A stretch of 8,798 nucleotides of DNA from SZUA-584 sp964607965 (GCA_964607965.1 CAZSMH010000075.1:1-8798); one strand, 5' to 3'. Shown: positions 1 to 7,179, counted from the stretch's first letter. Numbers and translations: made by a program. Notes: a model not told the origin generated them from the sequence alone.

Positions 1-7
1 CGCGCTT

Positions 8-101
8 GTGCCTTAACGGCACGGTCAGCGCGGCGTTTGTGCGTGCTGACATCTTACGTTTGTAAGCCTTTCCCCGGCAAAGCCGGTTGAAAGGCCGGGG
101 G
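8..101. other. Run of four consecutive hairpins, possible structured RNA of unknown family
   Basis: Four stems follow one another almost without spacers. Stem 1 is GTGCC/GGCAC (8-12 with 18-22). Stem 2 is GTCAGCGCG/CGTGCTGAC (24-32 with 42-50, nine pairs, one G-T). Stem 3 is CTTAC/GTAAG (53-57 with 62-66, four-base loop). Stem 4 is GCCTTTC/GAAAGGC (66-72 with 89-95) enclosing CCGGC-AAA-GCCGG (74-86). CCCCGGC at 72-78 can instead pair with GCCGGGG at 94-100, giving an alternative fold. The segment is clearly richer in G+C than the AT-rich DNA that follows. I do not recognise an RNA family, and because the stems are palindromic the strand is undecided. No T-run follows stem 4, so it does not look like a simple terminator. 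The element may continue beyond the left edge of the window. The pairing is seen directly; an RNA role is inference. Confidence 0.45.
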
Positions 102-246
102 TACTTTAGGTCTCTGAAAAGCTTTTTATATTGCTACAACATAGTCTAGGAATCGCACTCTTTTATATATTACATTTTTAAAAGGGCGAATATTAATGAA
201 TGAGGCGATTAATTGTTTTTTATACCAAATATGTTATTTTTGCTTT
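102..246. other. AT-rich stretch with no recognisable feature
   Basis: I see no gene, convincing terminator or repeat here on either strand. It separates the GC-rich hairpin run from the decayed minus-strand gene. The short interval 636-692 between that decayed gene and the end of the chromate transporter gene is likewise empty, and no GC-rich stem followed by a T-run could be found there to end the long minus-strand operon. Confidence 0.5.
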
Positions 247-324
247 TTACAATGGTTCTATTACCTCATATTCAATAGCACTAAACCCTTGTTTCAAATA
301 TTCTTTAATAATAAATAAAGTCGC
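247..324 (-). pseudogene. Possible C-terminal remnant of the adjacent decayed gene
   Basis: A 25-codon open stretch on the minus strand ends at a TAA at 247-249 and has an in-frame stop just upstream (325-327). It has no start codon or ribosome binding site of its own. The readable peptide includes IIKEYLKQGFSAIEYEVIEPL split over the end (IIKEYLKQGF, then SAIEYEVIEPL), which has normal protein composition. It lies downstream of, and on the same strand as, the DUF6602-like remnant. It could be the tail of that gene after an internal deletion, or chance. The stretch is too short to assign. Confidence 0.25.
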
Positions 325-375
325 TTATCAAGGGTTCAGGTGTTTCAAAGCAAAGCAGAATTAGTAAAAATAGCC

Positions 376-635
376 CTAATGTTTTCTCTTAGTAGGTTTA
401 ACTTCCACTGCTGCAAATACACCTTCAGCTATAATATCTTCTCTTTTTGGTGTAATTAATTTCGGATGATTCGGAGCGAGAATCACACAATCAATTTCCT
501 GTGATTTTGTTATCAGATTAAATATTGCCCCTTTCTTTACTGTAAAAGATGAAGGGAACTTCTCTCTAAGAATTGTTTTACTGTTATTTCTCTACTGTCG
601 CCAGTTTGTTTTCTGTCCTTTATAAAAACTGTCAT
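376..635 (-). pseudogene. Frameshifted remnant of a DUF6602-like (nuclease-related) protein
   Basis: Two minus-strand reading frames join into one protein-like sequence. From an ATG at 633-635 the first frame reads about 21 residues (MTVFIKDRKQTGDSREITVK and on). Around 568-575 the sense passes to another frame, which reads FLREKFPSSFTVKKGAIFN, continues through QEIDCVILAPNHPKL and ends with EGVFAAVEVKPTKRKH and a TAG at 376-378. The order GDSRE, FLRE-FP-SF-V-KG, then a short EIDCVI strand and a final AAVEVKP matches what I recall of DUF6602 proteins. Their -ID-VI- and -EVK- positions resemble the D and ExK motifs of restriction-like nuclease folds. The family is usually clearly longer, so the gene is both frameshifted and truncated. 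Its AT-richness contrasts with the neighbouring operon and suggests a horizontally acquired, decaying defence-type gene. The family call is from memory of motif spacing; the broken state is visible. Confidence 0.55.
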
Positions 636-692
636 GCGTCTATATTAAATTGTAAACAAGAATTGATATTGTATATTCTTTATAAAGAGAGT

Positions 693-1274
693 CTATAGCC
701 CCAGTACCCCGAACAGCACAGCGCCCAGCACTCCGGCTATAAGTATAACGAGTATTGGCGAAACCTTGAACTTTATTATAGCGATTCCGGCTAAGACCGC
801 TATAGCAAGTGAATAGTAATCTATGTTATTGAATATGTTGCCTAATTCTATCTGCGGTATGCCGGTACCCAGTATTGCGGGCGCAGCCATCACCATTGTG
901 GCCGCGGCTATAAGCCCGGTAACGGCTGGGCGCAGCCCCCACATAGCGCGCCGCACTATAATGTTGTCCTCAAACTTGTAAAAATACCGCGCCAGCAGTG
1001 TTGTTATAATAAGCGACGGCAGCACTATTGCGGCGGTAGCCGCTATGCCTCCCAAAATCCCCAGCGTCTTAACTCCTGTAAACGTGGCCGCGTTTATAGC
1101 AAACGGACCGGGCGTTATCTCCGATATCGCTATTATATCCGCCACTTGTGTATGCGTCATCAGCCCGTAAGCAACAAGCTCACTGTTTATTAGCGGCAGC
1201 ATCGCATACCCGCCGCCTATAGTGAAAAACCCTATTTTGAAAAACGCCCATATTAAAAGCAGATACCCGCTCAT
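693..1274 (-). CDS. Chromate transporter family protein, half-size subunit 2
   Basis: A 193-residue membrane protein of the CHR (ChrA) family in its short, single-domain form; full-length ChrA of proteobacteria is about 400 residues with two such domains. Visible family motifs are FFTIGGGYAMLPLI (residues 16-29) and the ITPGPFAINAATF segment (53-65). They are followed by four or five strongly hydrophobic segments and a hydrophobic C-terminus. The start ATG overlaps the stop of the upstream gene by four bases (ATGA), typical of translational coupling. Together with that gene it forms a pair of homologous halves, expected to assemble as a heteromer in the cytoplasmic membrane. Known family members export chromate or carry related oxyanions, but the native substrate of short pairs in Firmicutes is mostly undetermined, and the genes linked here (aconitase, nad) do not indicate chromium. 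It is the last gene of the operon. Confidence 0.9.
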   Translation of the reverse strand: MSGYLLLIWAFFKIGFFTIGGGYAMLPLINSELVAYGLMTHTQVADIIAISEITPGPFAINAATFTGVKTLGILGGIAATAAIVLPSLIITTLLARYFYKFEDNIIVRRAMWGLRPAVTGLIAAATMVMAAPAILGTGIPQIELGNIFNNIDYYSLAIAVLAGIAIIKFKVSPILVILIAGVLGAVLFGVLGL

Positions 1275-1837
1275 AACCCGCTCTGCTCCTTTTTTATGCG
1301 CAGTATTCCGGCAGTTATGCCGAAAACTATGGCTGCAAGAATAATTATTATGCTGCTTACACCGGTAAAAAGCGAAAGCGCAAAAGCCGTAAAAAATGCG
1401 GCCATCGCCAACCAGTCTTTAAAAAAGTTCTTCAAAAAAGAAAGGAATGCAAAAGCAAGCAGCGCAACAACGGCGGCGCGTATTCCCCGCAACGCTCCTG
1501 CCACATATACGTTTTGCGAAACGGCCTCGTAAGCAAATGTGACTATGGTCAGCAAAACGAGCGACGGAAGTATAACGCCCGCAACCGCCGCAAGCACCCC
1601 GCGCAGCTTTCTTAATTTATATCCTATAAGTATACTACAGTTTATAGCAATAGCGCCGGGCACAGACTGCGATAACGCAATCATGTTTAGCATATCGTCG
1701 CGCGTAATCCAGCCGTATTTATGCACAAACGCGTTCTCAAACAGCGGTATCATAGCGTATCCTCCGCCGAATGTGAACGCGCCGAGCTTAAGAGTAGTTA
1801 AGAATATGCGCAAAAGGCTAACGTTTTTTTCAGCCAT
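1271..1837 (-). CDS. Chromate transporter family protein, half-size subunit 1
   Basis: A 188-residue single-domain CHR family membrane protein. It has the family motif AFTFGGGYAMIPLFENAF (residues 20-37), then YGWIT and a SVPGAIAINCSI segment (58-69), matching the TPGPFAIN segment of its downstream partner. Several hydrophobic helices follow and the C-terminus is basic (RIKKEQ). Its ATG lies inside the end of the aconitase gene (eight-base overlap, ATGGCTGA), with an AAGG-type ribosome binding site just upstream, so its translation is probably coupled to aconitase. The two transporter halves are homologous but clearly diverged, as is usual for such pairs, where the two halves are thought to insert in opposite orientation. 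The substrate is unknown. Chromate or another oxyanion is expected from the family, and an organic anion related to aconitase is only a possibility suggested by context. Confidence 0.9.
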   Translation of the reverse strand: MAEKNVSLLRIFLTTLKLGAFTFGGGYAMIPLFENAFVHKYGWITRDDMLNMIALSQSVPGAIAINCSILIGYKLRKLRGVLAAVAGVILPSLVLLTIVTFAYEAVSQNVYVAGALRGIRAAVVALLAFAFLSFLKNFFKDWLAMAAFFTAFALSLFTGVSSIIIILAAIVFGITAGILRIKKEQSGL

Positions 1838-3761
1838 TACCCTTGCCTTTTATATGGTTTATAAGCCCTCCGTCTATAAGTATATCCCTAAGCCGCTTTG
1901 ATACTTCAAGTTTAACGGGAAACGCAAACCCTTTTGTCTTGTTTTCAACCGTGAACCTTTGGCTCCCGTCAACCTTTCGCAAAACATCTGCAATAACAAG
2001 GCAATCTCCCTGCTCTGTTTTGTCGTAATCGTTTTCATTCTCAAAAACAAGCGGCAGTATTCCGGAATTTATAAGGTTAGCCATGTGTATCCGCGCGAAC
2101 GATTTGGCAATAACGCCGCGTATACCAAGGTATAACGGTACAAGCGCCGCATGCTCTCTCGACGAGCCCTGACCGTAGTTATGCCCAGCAATTAAAAATC
2201 CTCCGCCCTTTTGTTTTGCCCTCTGCGGAAACGCTTTGTCAACAGGCGTTAAACAAAAATCCGAAAGATACGGTATGTTGGAACGGTACGGCAGCAGCTT
2301 TGCTCCGGAGGGCATTATATGGTCTGTCGTTATGTTATCCTCCATTTTTAGTAAAACCTCTCCCGAAACGGTATCTAAAAGAGCTTTACCCAAAGGGAAC
2401 GGCTTTATATTAGGGCCGCGCACCACCTGTGTTTCCCCATTTTCATCTGGAGCAGCAATAAGGTTGTCGTTTACTGCAAACACTTTGGGCATTTCTATAT
2501 CAAGAACATCAGCAGCAAGGCCTATGTCCCGCGGGTCGGTAAGCACGCCGCGCAGCGCGGTGGCTGCCGCGGTTTCGGGGCTTACAAGATACACTCCGGC
2601 GCTGTATGTCCCGGAACGGCCGTAGAAATTGCGGTTGAACGTACGCACGGAAACTGCATTAGAACGCGGTGCCTGCCCCATGCCAATGCACGGACCGCAC
2701 GCGCATTCGAGTATACGCGCACCCGCAGCTATCATATCTGCCAAAGCGCCGTTGTCCGCAAGCATAGTTAAAACCTGTTTGGAACCGGGAGATATAACAA
2801 GGCTTATATCGTCCGCTATTGTTTTGCCTTTTAGTATTGCTGCAACGCGCATTAAATCAAGATACGACGCGTTGGTGCAGCTGCCTATGCACACCTGATC
2901 CGCCTTAACTGCGCCAATCTCCCTTACGGTTTTTACATTGTCCGGACTGTGCGGCATGGCAGCCATAGGCTCAAGTTTCGATAAATCTATAGTTATAATC
3001 TGCTCATATTCAGCGTCGGCATCCGCATTAAGAGGAATGTAATCCTGCTCTCTCCCCTGCGCGGCAAGAAACTCCCGCGTCACTTCGTCGCTCGGGAATA
3101 TAGACGTTGTAGCGCCCAGCTCCGCGCCCATGTTGGTAATCGTTGCGCGTTCAGGCACCGAGAGGGTTTTTACACCGTCCCCGAAATATTCAACTATCTT
3201 ACCTACTCCTCCTTTAACGCCAAGGCGCCGCAAAACCTCTAATATAATGTCCTTGGCTGAAACGCAAAACGGCAGCCTGCCTTTAAGCTTAATGCCCAGT
3301 ATTTCAGGTTTTGGAATAATGTAAGCGCCTCCCGCCATAGCAACGGCAACGTCAAGACCGCCCGCACCTATTGCAATCATGCCTATTCCGCCTGCTGTGG
3401 GAGTATGGCTGTCAGAGCCCAAAAGAGTGGCTCCGGGCACGCCGAAACGCTCTAAGTTTACCTGGTGGCATATACCATTCCCCGGCCGGCTGCAGTATAT
3501 GCCGTGTTTTTTGGCAACCGTTTCTATGTATTTGTGGTCATCCGCATTTTCAAACCCTGTCTGAAGCATATTATGGTCAATATACGCCACCGACCTTCTT
3601 GTTTTAACGCGCGGCACGCCCATCGCCTCAAACTGCAGATATGCCATAGTGCCCGTCGAATCCTGCGTTAGCGTATAGTCTATTTTTATTGAAATCTCGT
3701 CTTTTGCCCCCTCAGGCACAATATGATCATTTAATATTTTTTCAGCCAGTGTATTACCCAC
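1830..3761 (-). CDS. acn: Aconitate hydratase, compact bacterial type
   Basis: Interconverts citrate and isocitrate through cis-aconitate in the cytoplasm, using a [4Fe-4S] cluster. At 643 residues it fits the compact aconitases (the group called Aquifex type) rather than the roughly 900-residue AcnA/IRP1 type. The N-terminal catalytic part shows SDSHTPTAGGIGMIAIGAGG (residues 116-135). The expected cluster ligands are Cys295 in IGSCTNA and Cys355 and Cys358 in CACGPCIG. The mobile C-terminal domain begins near residue 460 and carries DNITTDHIMPSGAKL and the GHNYGQGSSREHAAL substrate loop. All key residues are present, so the enzyme should be active. The start is GTG, chosen because a perfect AGGAGG lies six bases upstream (3768-3773). 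The gene sits 87 bases after nadC with its own promoter-like sequence and overlaps the next gene by eight bases. 3-Isopropylmalate dehydratase and homoaconitase are less likely, since those usually have separate large and small subunits. Confidence 0.96.
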   Translation of the reverse strand: MGNTLAEKILNDHIVPEGAKDEISIKIDYTLTQDSTGTMAYLQFEAMGVPRVKTRRSVAYIDHNMLQTGFENADDHKYIETVAKKHGIYCSRPGNGICHQVNLERFGVPGATLLGSDSHTPTAGGIGMIAIGAGGLDVAVAMAGGAYIIPKPEILGIKLKGRLPFCVSAKDIILEVLRRLGVKGGVGKIVEYFGDGVKTLSVPERATITNMGAELGATTSIFPSDEVTREFLAAQGREQDYIPLNADADAEYEQIITIDLSKLEPMAAMPHSPDNVKTVREIGAVKADQVCIGSCTNASYLDLMRVAAILKGKTIADDISLVISPGSKQVLTMLADNGALADMIAAGARILECACGPCIGMGQAPRSNAVSVRTFNRNFYGRSGTYSAGVYLVSPETAAATALRGVLTDPRDIGLAADVLDIEMPKVFAVNDNLIAAPDENGETQVVRGPNIKPFPLGKALLDTVSGEVLLKMEDNITTDHIMPSGAKLLPYRSNIPYLSDFCLTPVDKAFPQRAKQKGGGFLIAGHNYGQGSSREHAALVPLYLGIRGVIAKSFARIHMANLINSGILPLVFENENDYDKTEQGDCLVIADVLRKVDGSQRFTVENKTKGFAFPVKLEVSKRLRDILIDGGLINHIKGKGNG

Positions 3762-3773
3762 AAAACGCCTCCT
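3762..3773 (-). promoter_or_regulatory. Strong ribosome binding site fixing the GTG start of aconitase
   Basis: On the minus strand the sequence AGGAGG (3768-3773) is followed by a six-base spacer and GTG (3759-3761). No ATG at comparable spacing competes, so the GTG is the likely start. Confidence 0.85.
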
Positions 3774-3792
3774 ATATATTTTTTTTCGCCTA

Positions 3793-3821
3793 ATTCTACC
3801 CGCTGATTATATAAAAATCAA
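3793..3821 (-). promoter_or_regulatory. Candidate internal promoter for aconitase
   Basis: In the nadC-acn gap the minus strand reads TTGATT (3816-3821), a 17-base spacer, then TAGAAT (3793-3798). This is four and five matches to the sigma-A consensus hexamers at ideal spacing. A dyad, GTTGATT/AATCAGC (3816-3822 with 3802-3808, one G-T pair, seven-base loop), covers the -35 box and part of the spacer and could be an operator or a weak hairpin. Transcription would begin about 20 to 25 bases before the ribosome binding site. The gap and its promoter-like content suggest aconitase and the transporter pair can be expressed apart from the nad genes. Activity is inference. Confidence 0.5.
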
Positions 3822-3848
3822 CTTAGCTTGTCGTCGTGCCATGCTTAG

Positions 3849-4691
3849 TCATTCTTCGCGATTAAATTTTAAGCTGATATCCAGCGGTTTTACATTATTG
3901 GTCAGAGCGCCTATTGAAATATAGTCAACGCCGGTTTCCGCAACAGCGCGCAAGTCTTTTTCGTCCATATTTCCCGATGCTTCCGCAAGCGCTCTCTTGT
4001 TTATTATGCGCACAGCTTCCTTCATTGCATCAAGAGTCATGTTATCCAGCATTATAATATCGGCGCCTGCGTCAAGCGCTTCTTTTACCTGCTCTAATGT
4101 CTCTGTTTCCACTTCAATCTTTAATGTGTGCGGCGCATATCTTCTAGCAGCATTAACCGCCTTTGCTATTCCTCCCGCCGCGCTTATATGATTGTCTTTT
4201 ATAAGCACGCCGTCAGATAGCGTCAGCCTGTGGTTAAACCCTCCTCCCGTACGCACCGCATACTTTTCCAGTACCCGCAACCCTGGCGTTGTTTTGCGCG
4301 TATCGAGTATTTTAACCGGCAATCCCGCTGTCTTTTCAACGGCATCCGCAGTGTTGGTGGCAATTCCGGACAGCCTCTGCAAAAAATTAAGTGCCGTGCG
4401 CTCTCCCGTAAGCACTGATACTGCTTTGCCCCCAATTTTTGCAATAATATCACCGCTTTTTACACGGCTGCCGTCATTATAACTGATATTTACTTTAACA
4501 TCCGGATCAATATATTCAAATACGGCTTTAACAACTTCGGTTCCGCAAAGCACTCCGTCAGATTTTGCTATAAAGCTCCCGCTTATATACCTATCCTTAG
4601 GCACGGTACTTATTGTTGTAATATCGCCTGTGCTGATATCCTCTTCCAGCGCCAGGCTAATCGTCCGTATAAGTATTTTTTTATCAATCAT
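3849..4691 (-). CDS. nadC: Nicotinate-nucleotide pyrophosphorylase (quinolinate phosphoribosyltransferase)
   Basis: Converts quinolinate and phosphoribosyl pyrophosphate to nicotinate mononucleotide, CO2 and pyrophosphate, the third step of de novo NAD synthesis. At 280 residues it has normal family length. Conserved elements are EEDISTGDIT (16-25), the ERTALNFLQRLSGIAT segment (97-112, Arg106), the phosphate-binding DTRKTTPGLR (130-139), Lys143, the TGGGFNHRLTLSD stretch with His154 and Arg155 (148-160), Lys165 in LIKDNHI, Glu195 in KIEVE, and Asp216 in MLDNM. The family's active-site residues are therefore all present. The ATG start overlaps the end of nadB by eight bases and is preceded by AAAGGAGA about nine bases upstream, so translation is probably coupled. 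It is the last of the three nad genes. The C-terminus ends in NREE just before the gap that holds the aconitase promoter. Confidence 0.97.
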   Translation of the reverse strand: MIDKKILIRTISLALEEDISTGDITTISTVPKDRYISGSFIAKSDGVLCGTEVVKAVFEYIDPDVKVNISYNDGSRVKSGDIIAKIGGKAVSVLTGERTALNFLQRLSGIATNTADAVEKTAGLPVKILDTRKTTPGLRVLEKYAVRTGGGFNHRLTLSDGVLIKDNHISAAGGIAKAVNAARRYAPHTLKIEVETETLEQVKEALDAGADIIMLDNMTLDAMKEAVRIINKRALAEASGNMDEKDLRAVAETGVDYISIGALTNNVKPLDISLKFNREE

Positions 4692-6237
4692 TGCTGCAGT
4701 CTCCTTTATCTGCGCGGTAATGTGCGCCTACAGAGTAGTCCCGCTCATATGCGCGCTGCAATATTACTGCCGCTACAGACGCCATATTAAAAAGCTCCAT
4801 CTCCCGCTGAGACGAGAACCTTTTATTCTTGATGTGCAAAAGCAGCTCTTTCACAGCGCTAATGCCTTTTTTAAGGTCTTCTCCTTCCCGTACTATTCCG
4901 CAATGTTTAACCATAATACCCTTAAGCTGTATTATCTGTTCCTCAACGCTGATATCCGGCTTGTTTTTGTATATCGGCTCCGGCAACGATGCACGTATAT
5001 CCTGGTGCAGGCCTTGTTTGTTTACTGTTTGCGCACACCGCCTGCCAAATACCAGGCACTCCAGTGTGGAATTGCTCGCCAGCCTGTTTGCCCCGTGTAC
5101 TCCGGTTGACGCTACCTCTCCGCATGCAAGCAACCCCTGTATCTTTGTTTCTCCGAAAAGGTTTGTTTTTACACCGCCCATCATATAGTGCTGAACAGGG
5201 CCTACGGGTATATAGCTTTTTGCCATATCGAAACCGTTCTCAAGGCACTTTGCATATATCGTCGGAAACCTTTTTACCAAAAATTCTTTTGGCTTGTGGG
5301 TAATGTCCAGCCGTACAAAAGGCTCGTTTTGTTTATGAATCTCTCTGTATATTTCTCTTGCAACAATATCGCGCGGGGCAAGCTCCGCCAAACGGTGCCT
5401 TCCTTTCATAAAGCGTTCTCCCGCTTCGTTAAGCAGAATGCCTCCCTCGCCGCGCACAGCTTCGGATATTAGAAAACACTGGCGGTTTCGGTTTTGCGGA
5501 GTATAGAGCCCCGTGGGATGAAATTGTATAAACTCCATATTCTCCATAACTGCACCGGCTCTCAATGCCAGCGCAAAGCCGTCGCCCGTTGCCACAGTAG
5601 GATTGGTGGTATAGCGGTATAACTGTCCTAATCCGCCGCTTGCAAGTATCACATATCCGGTTTCATAATAATGCCATCCATCGTCTTCCAGCACCGCTAA
5701 CCCGCAGACTTTACCGTCATGTGTTATTACATCGGCTACAAACGAGTTTTCATGAATCTCTATGTTGCTTTTCGACCTTACCTTGGCATTTAATGTGCGT
5801 ACCATTTCCTGACCCGTTGCATCACCGCCCGCATGCAGTATGCGGTTCATTCCATGTCCGCCCTCGCGTGTAGTCATCAAATTACCGTGGCTGTCGAAAT
5901 CAAAACGGGTTCCTATTGTAATCATTTCTTTAATTTCATCGGGACCCTCTTCAACAATTACGCGGACGGCTTCCTCATCGCATATTCCCGCTCCGGCGTT
6001 TATAGTATCCTGAAAATGGTATAGAAAAGTATCGTCCTTTTCCGTTACAGCCGCTATTCCTCCCTGGGCAAGCGAAGAAGAGCTCATCTCCATCCGTTCC
6101 TTGGTAAACAAGGCGCAGGACAGCCTTGGATCAAGGTGATATGCCGCATAAAGTCCCGCAAGTCCGCTTCCTACTATGGCTACATCAATCTTACGTACGG
6201 TAAATTCAGCCTCGGTGTCAAAAATATATCTTCTCAT
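4684..6237 (-). CDS. nadB: L-aspartate oxidase
   Basis: FAD-dependent enzyme that oxidises L-aspartate to iminoaspartate, the first step of de novo NAD synthesis; in anaerobes fumarate can replace oxygen as electron acceptor. At 517 residues it is of normal length. The FAD-binding dinucleotide fold begins with VAIVGSGLAGLYAA (19-32), followed by SSSSLAQGGIAA (52-63). Residues matching the known catalytic set are Glu125 in TTREGGH, His240 in IQFHPTG, Arg262 in SEAVRGEGG, Arg289 in APRDIV, His350 in VQHYMMGG and Arg385 in ANRLASNS. The glutamate in the TTREGG loop favours aspartate oxidase over the related fumarate reductase and succinate dehydrogenase flavoproteins. A helical C-terminal domain follows from about residue 425. 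The ATG start lies 15 bases after the nadA stop, with AGGGG in the 14-base gap as ribosome binding site. About 15 residues precede the FAD fold, so a slightly later start cannot be excluded. Confidence 0.97.
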   Translation of the reverse strand: MRRYIFDTEAEFTVRKIDVAIVGSGLAGLYAAYHLDPRLSCALFTKERMEMSSSSLAQGGIAAVTEKDDTFLYHFQDTINAGAGICDEEAVRVIVEEGPDEIKEMITIGTRFDFDSHGNLMTTREGGHGMNRILHAGGDATGQEMVRTLNAKVRSKSNIEIHENSFVADVITHDGKVCGLAVLEDDGWHYYETGYVILASGGLGQLYRYTTNPTVATGDGFALALRAGAVMENMEFIQFHPTGLYTPQNRNRQCFLISEAVRGEGGILLNEAGERFMKGRHRLAELAPRDIVAREIYREIHKQNEPFVRLDITHKPKEFLVKRFPTIYAKCLENGFDMAKSYIPVGPVQHYMMGGVKTNLFGETKIQGLLACGEVASTGVHGANRLASNSTLECLVFGRRCAQTVNKQGLHQDIRASLPEPIYKNKPDISVEEQIIQLKGIMVKHCGIVREGEDLKKGISAVKELLLHIKNKRFSSQREMELFNMASVAAVILQRAYERDYSVGAHYRADKGDCSND

Positions 6238-6251
6238 TATTTACCCCTGTT

Positions 6252-7151
6252 TTATGCCATTTCCAGCATGCGCTCAAGGCTTACCCTTGCTCTATCCATT
6301 ATTTTTTTATCAAGTATTATCTCATGCTGCTCTCTCTCAAGAGCGTTTTTAACATCTTCTATTCTTGTCTTTTTCATGTTAACGCATAAAAGCTTGGGTG
6401 ATAACATATAAAATTCTTTATCAGGATTTTCTTTTTTAAGAATATGCAATATGCCTTCTTCCGTGCCGATAATAAATTTTCTGCCGGACGACTTTTTTAC
6501 GAAGCCTATTATCTGGGCCGTGCTGCCAACAAAATCTGCTTTTTTAATTACTTCCATCCTGCACTCCGGATGTACCAGCAGCAACGCCCCGTCAAACGCC
6601 TCTTTCGCCTTGTCAACATCGGCAGTGTCAACCCTGTGGTGGACAATGCAATACCCATTGTATGGTATTATCTCTTTGTCAGATATCTTGCTGGCAACAT
6701 AACGTGCAAGGTTCTGGTCGGGTAAAAACACCACCCTTTTTTCTTTTAGCGAGCCTATTATCTTTACGGCATTGGAAGACGTAACACACACGTCACATTC
6801 CGCCTTAACCTCATACGATGAATTAACATAGCATACTACCGCAGCATCCGGATATTGCAAACGAAGATGTTTGATATCAGGAGGAGCCACCATATCCGCC
6901 ATCGGACAGCCCGCATCAAACGTTGGCAACAGCACCTTTTTCCCCGGGTTTAATATCTTAGCGCTCTCAGCCATAAACCTAACACCGCAAAACACGATTA
7001 TATCCGCATCGACATTCTTTGCCTGTCTGCTCAAGGCGTACGAATCACCTACTATGTCTGCAATATCAATAATATCGCCTGTCTGGTAATAGTGCGCCAA
7101 TATCACGGCATTTTTTTCTTTTTTAAGTTTTTGAATATTTTCCGTATACAA
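6252..7151 (-). CDS. nadA: Quinolinate synthase
   Basis: Condenses iminoaspartate with dihydroxyacetone phosphate to quinolinate, the second step of de novo NAD synthesis, using an oxygen-labile [4Fe-4S] cluster. The 299-residue length matches the short Thermotoga-type enzymes rather than the roughly 350-residue E. coli type. Visible motifs are AVILAHYYQ (15-23), the GDSYALSRQA substrate region (35-44), FCGVRFMAESAKIL (54-67), FDAGCPMADM (78-87), YVNSSYEVKAECD (108-120), VTSSNAV (123-129), VHPEC (193-197) and VGSTAQI (208-214). The expected cluster ligands are Cys82, Cys168 (YNGYCIVH) and Cys256 (KLLCVNM). The start codon is TTG: GGAGG lies seven bases upstream and there is no in-frame ATG close by. 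It is the first gene of the minus-strand operon and begins about 45 bases after the predicted transcription start. No cysteine desulfurase gene is adjacent, unlike the nad cluster of Bacillus. Confidence 0.97.
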   Translation of the reverse strand: MYTENIQKLKKEKNAVILAHYYQTGDIIDIADIVGDSYALSRQAKNVDADIIVFCGVRFMAESAKILNPGKKVLLPTFDAGCPMADMVAPPDIKHLRLQYPDAAVVCYVNSSYEVKAECDVCVTSSNAVKIIGSLKEKRVVFLPDQNLARYVASKISDKEIIPYNGYCIVHHRVDTADVDKAKEAFDGALLLVHPECRMEVIKKADFVGSTAQIIGFVKKSSGRKFIIGTEEGILHILKKENPDKEFYMLSPKLLCVNMKKTRIEDVKNALEREQHEIILDKKIMDRARVSLERMLEMA

Positions 7152-7163
7152 TTTTATGCCTCC
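7149..7163 (-). promoter_or_regulatory. Ribosome binding site and TTG start of nadA
   Basis: The minus strand reads GGAGG (7159-7163), seven bases, then TTG (7149-7151). The protein then starts directly with the usual short helix before AVILAHYYQ. A TTG start on the first gene of the operon may keep its translation modest. Confidence 0.8.
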
Positions 7164-7179
7164 CTGTGATGTCCTTAAC

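Noticed and set aside
20..52. Short minus-strand reading frame starting at an ATG near 52 and leaving the window
   Set aside because: Only 17 codons are visible, the ribosome binding site is poorly spaced, and the sequence is explained by the hairpin stems.
66..101. Stem 4 of the left-edge hairpin run as a Rho-independent terminator
   Set aside because: The stem is strong, but neither strand has a T-run directly after it.
4223..4453. 76-codon minus-strand open frame inside nadC
   Set aside because: It lies wholly within nadC in another frame, while nadC keeps every expected catalytic residue; it is a shadow frame.
4630..5109. 159-codon plus-strand open frame opposite nadC/nadB
   Set aside because: Antisense to well-conserved coding sequence, with no ribosome binding site noted and no recognisable motif.
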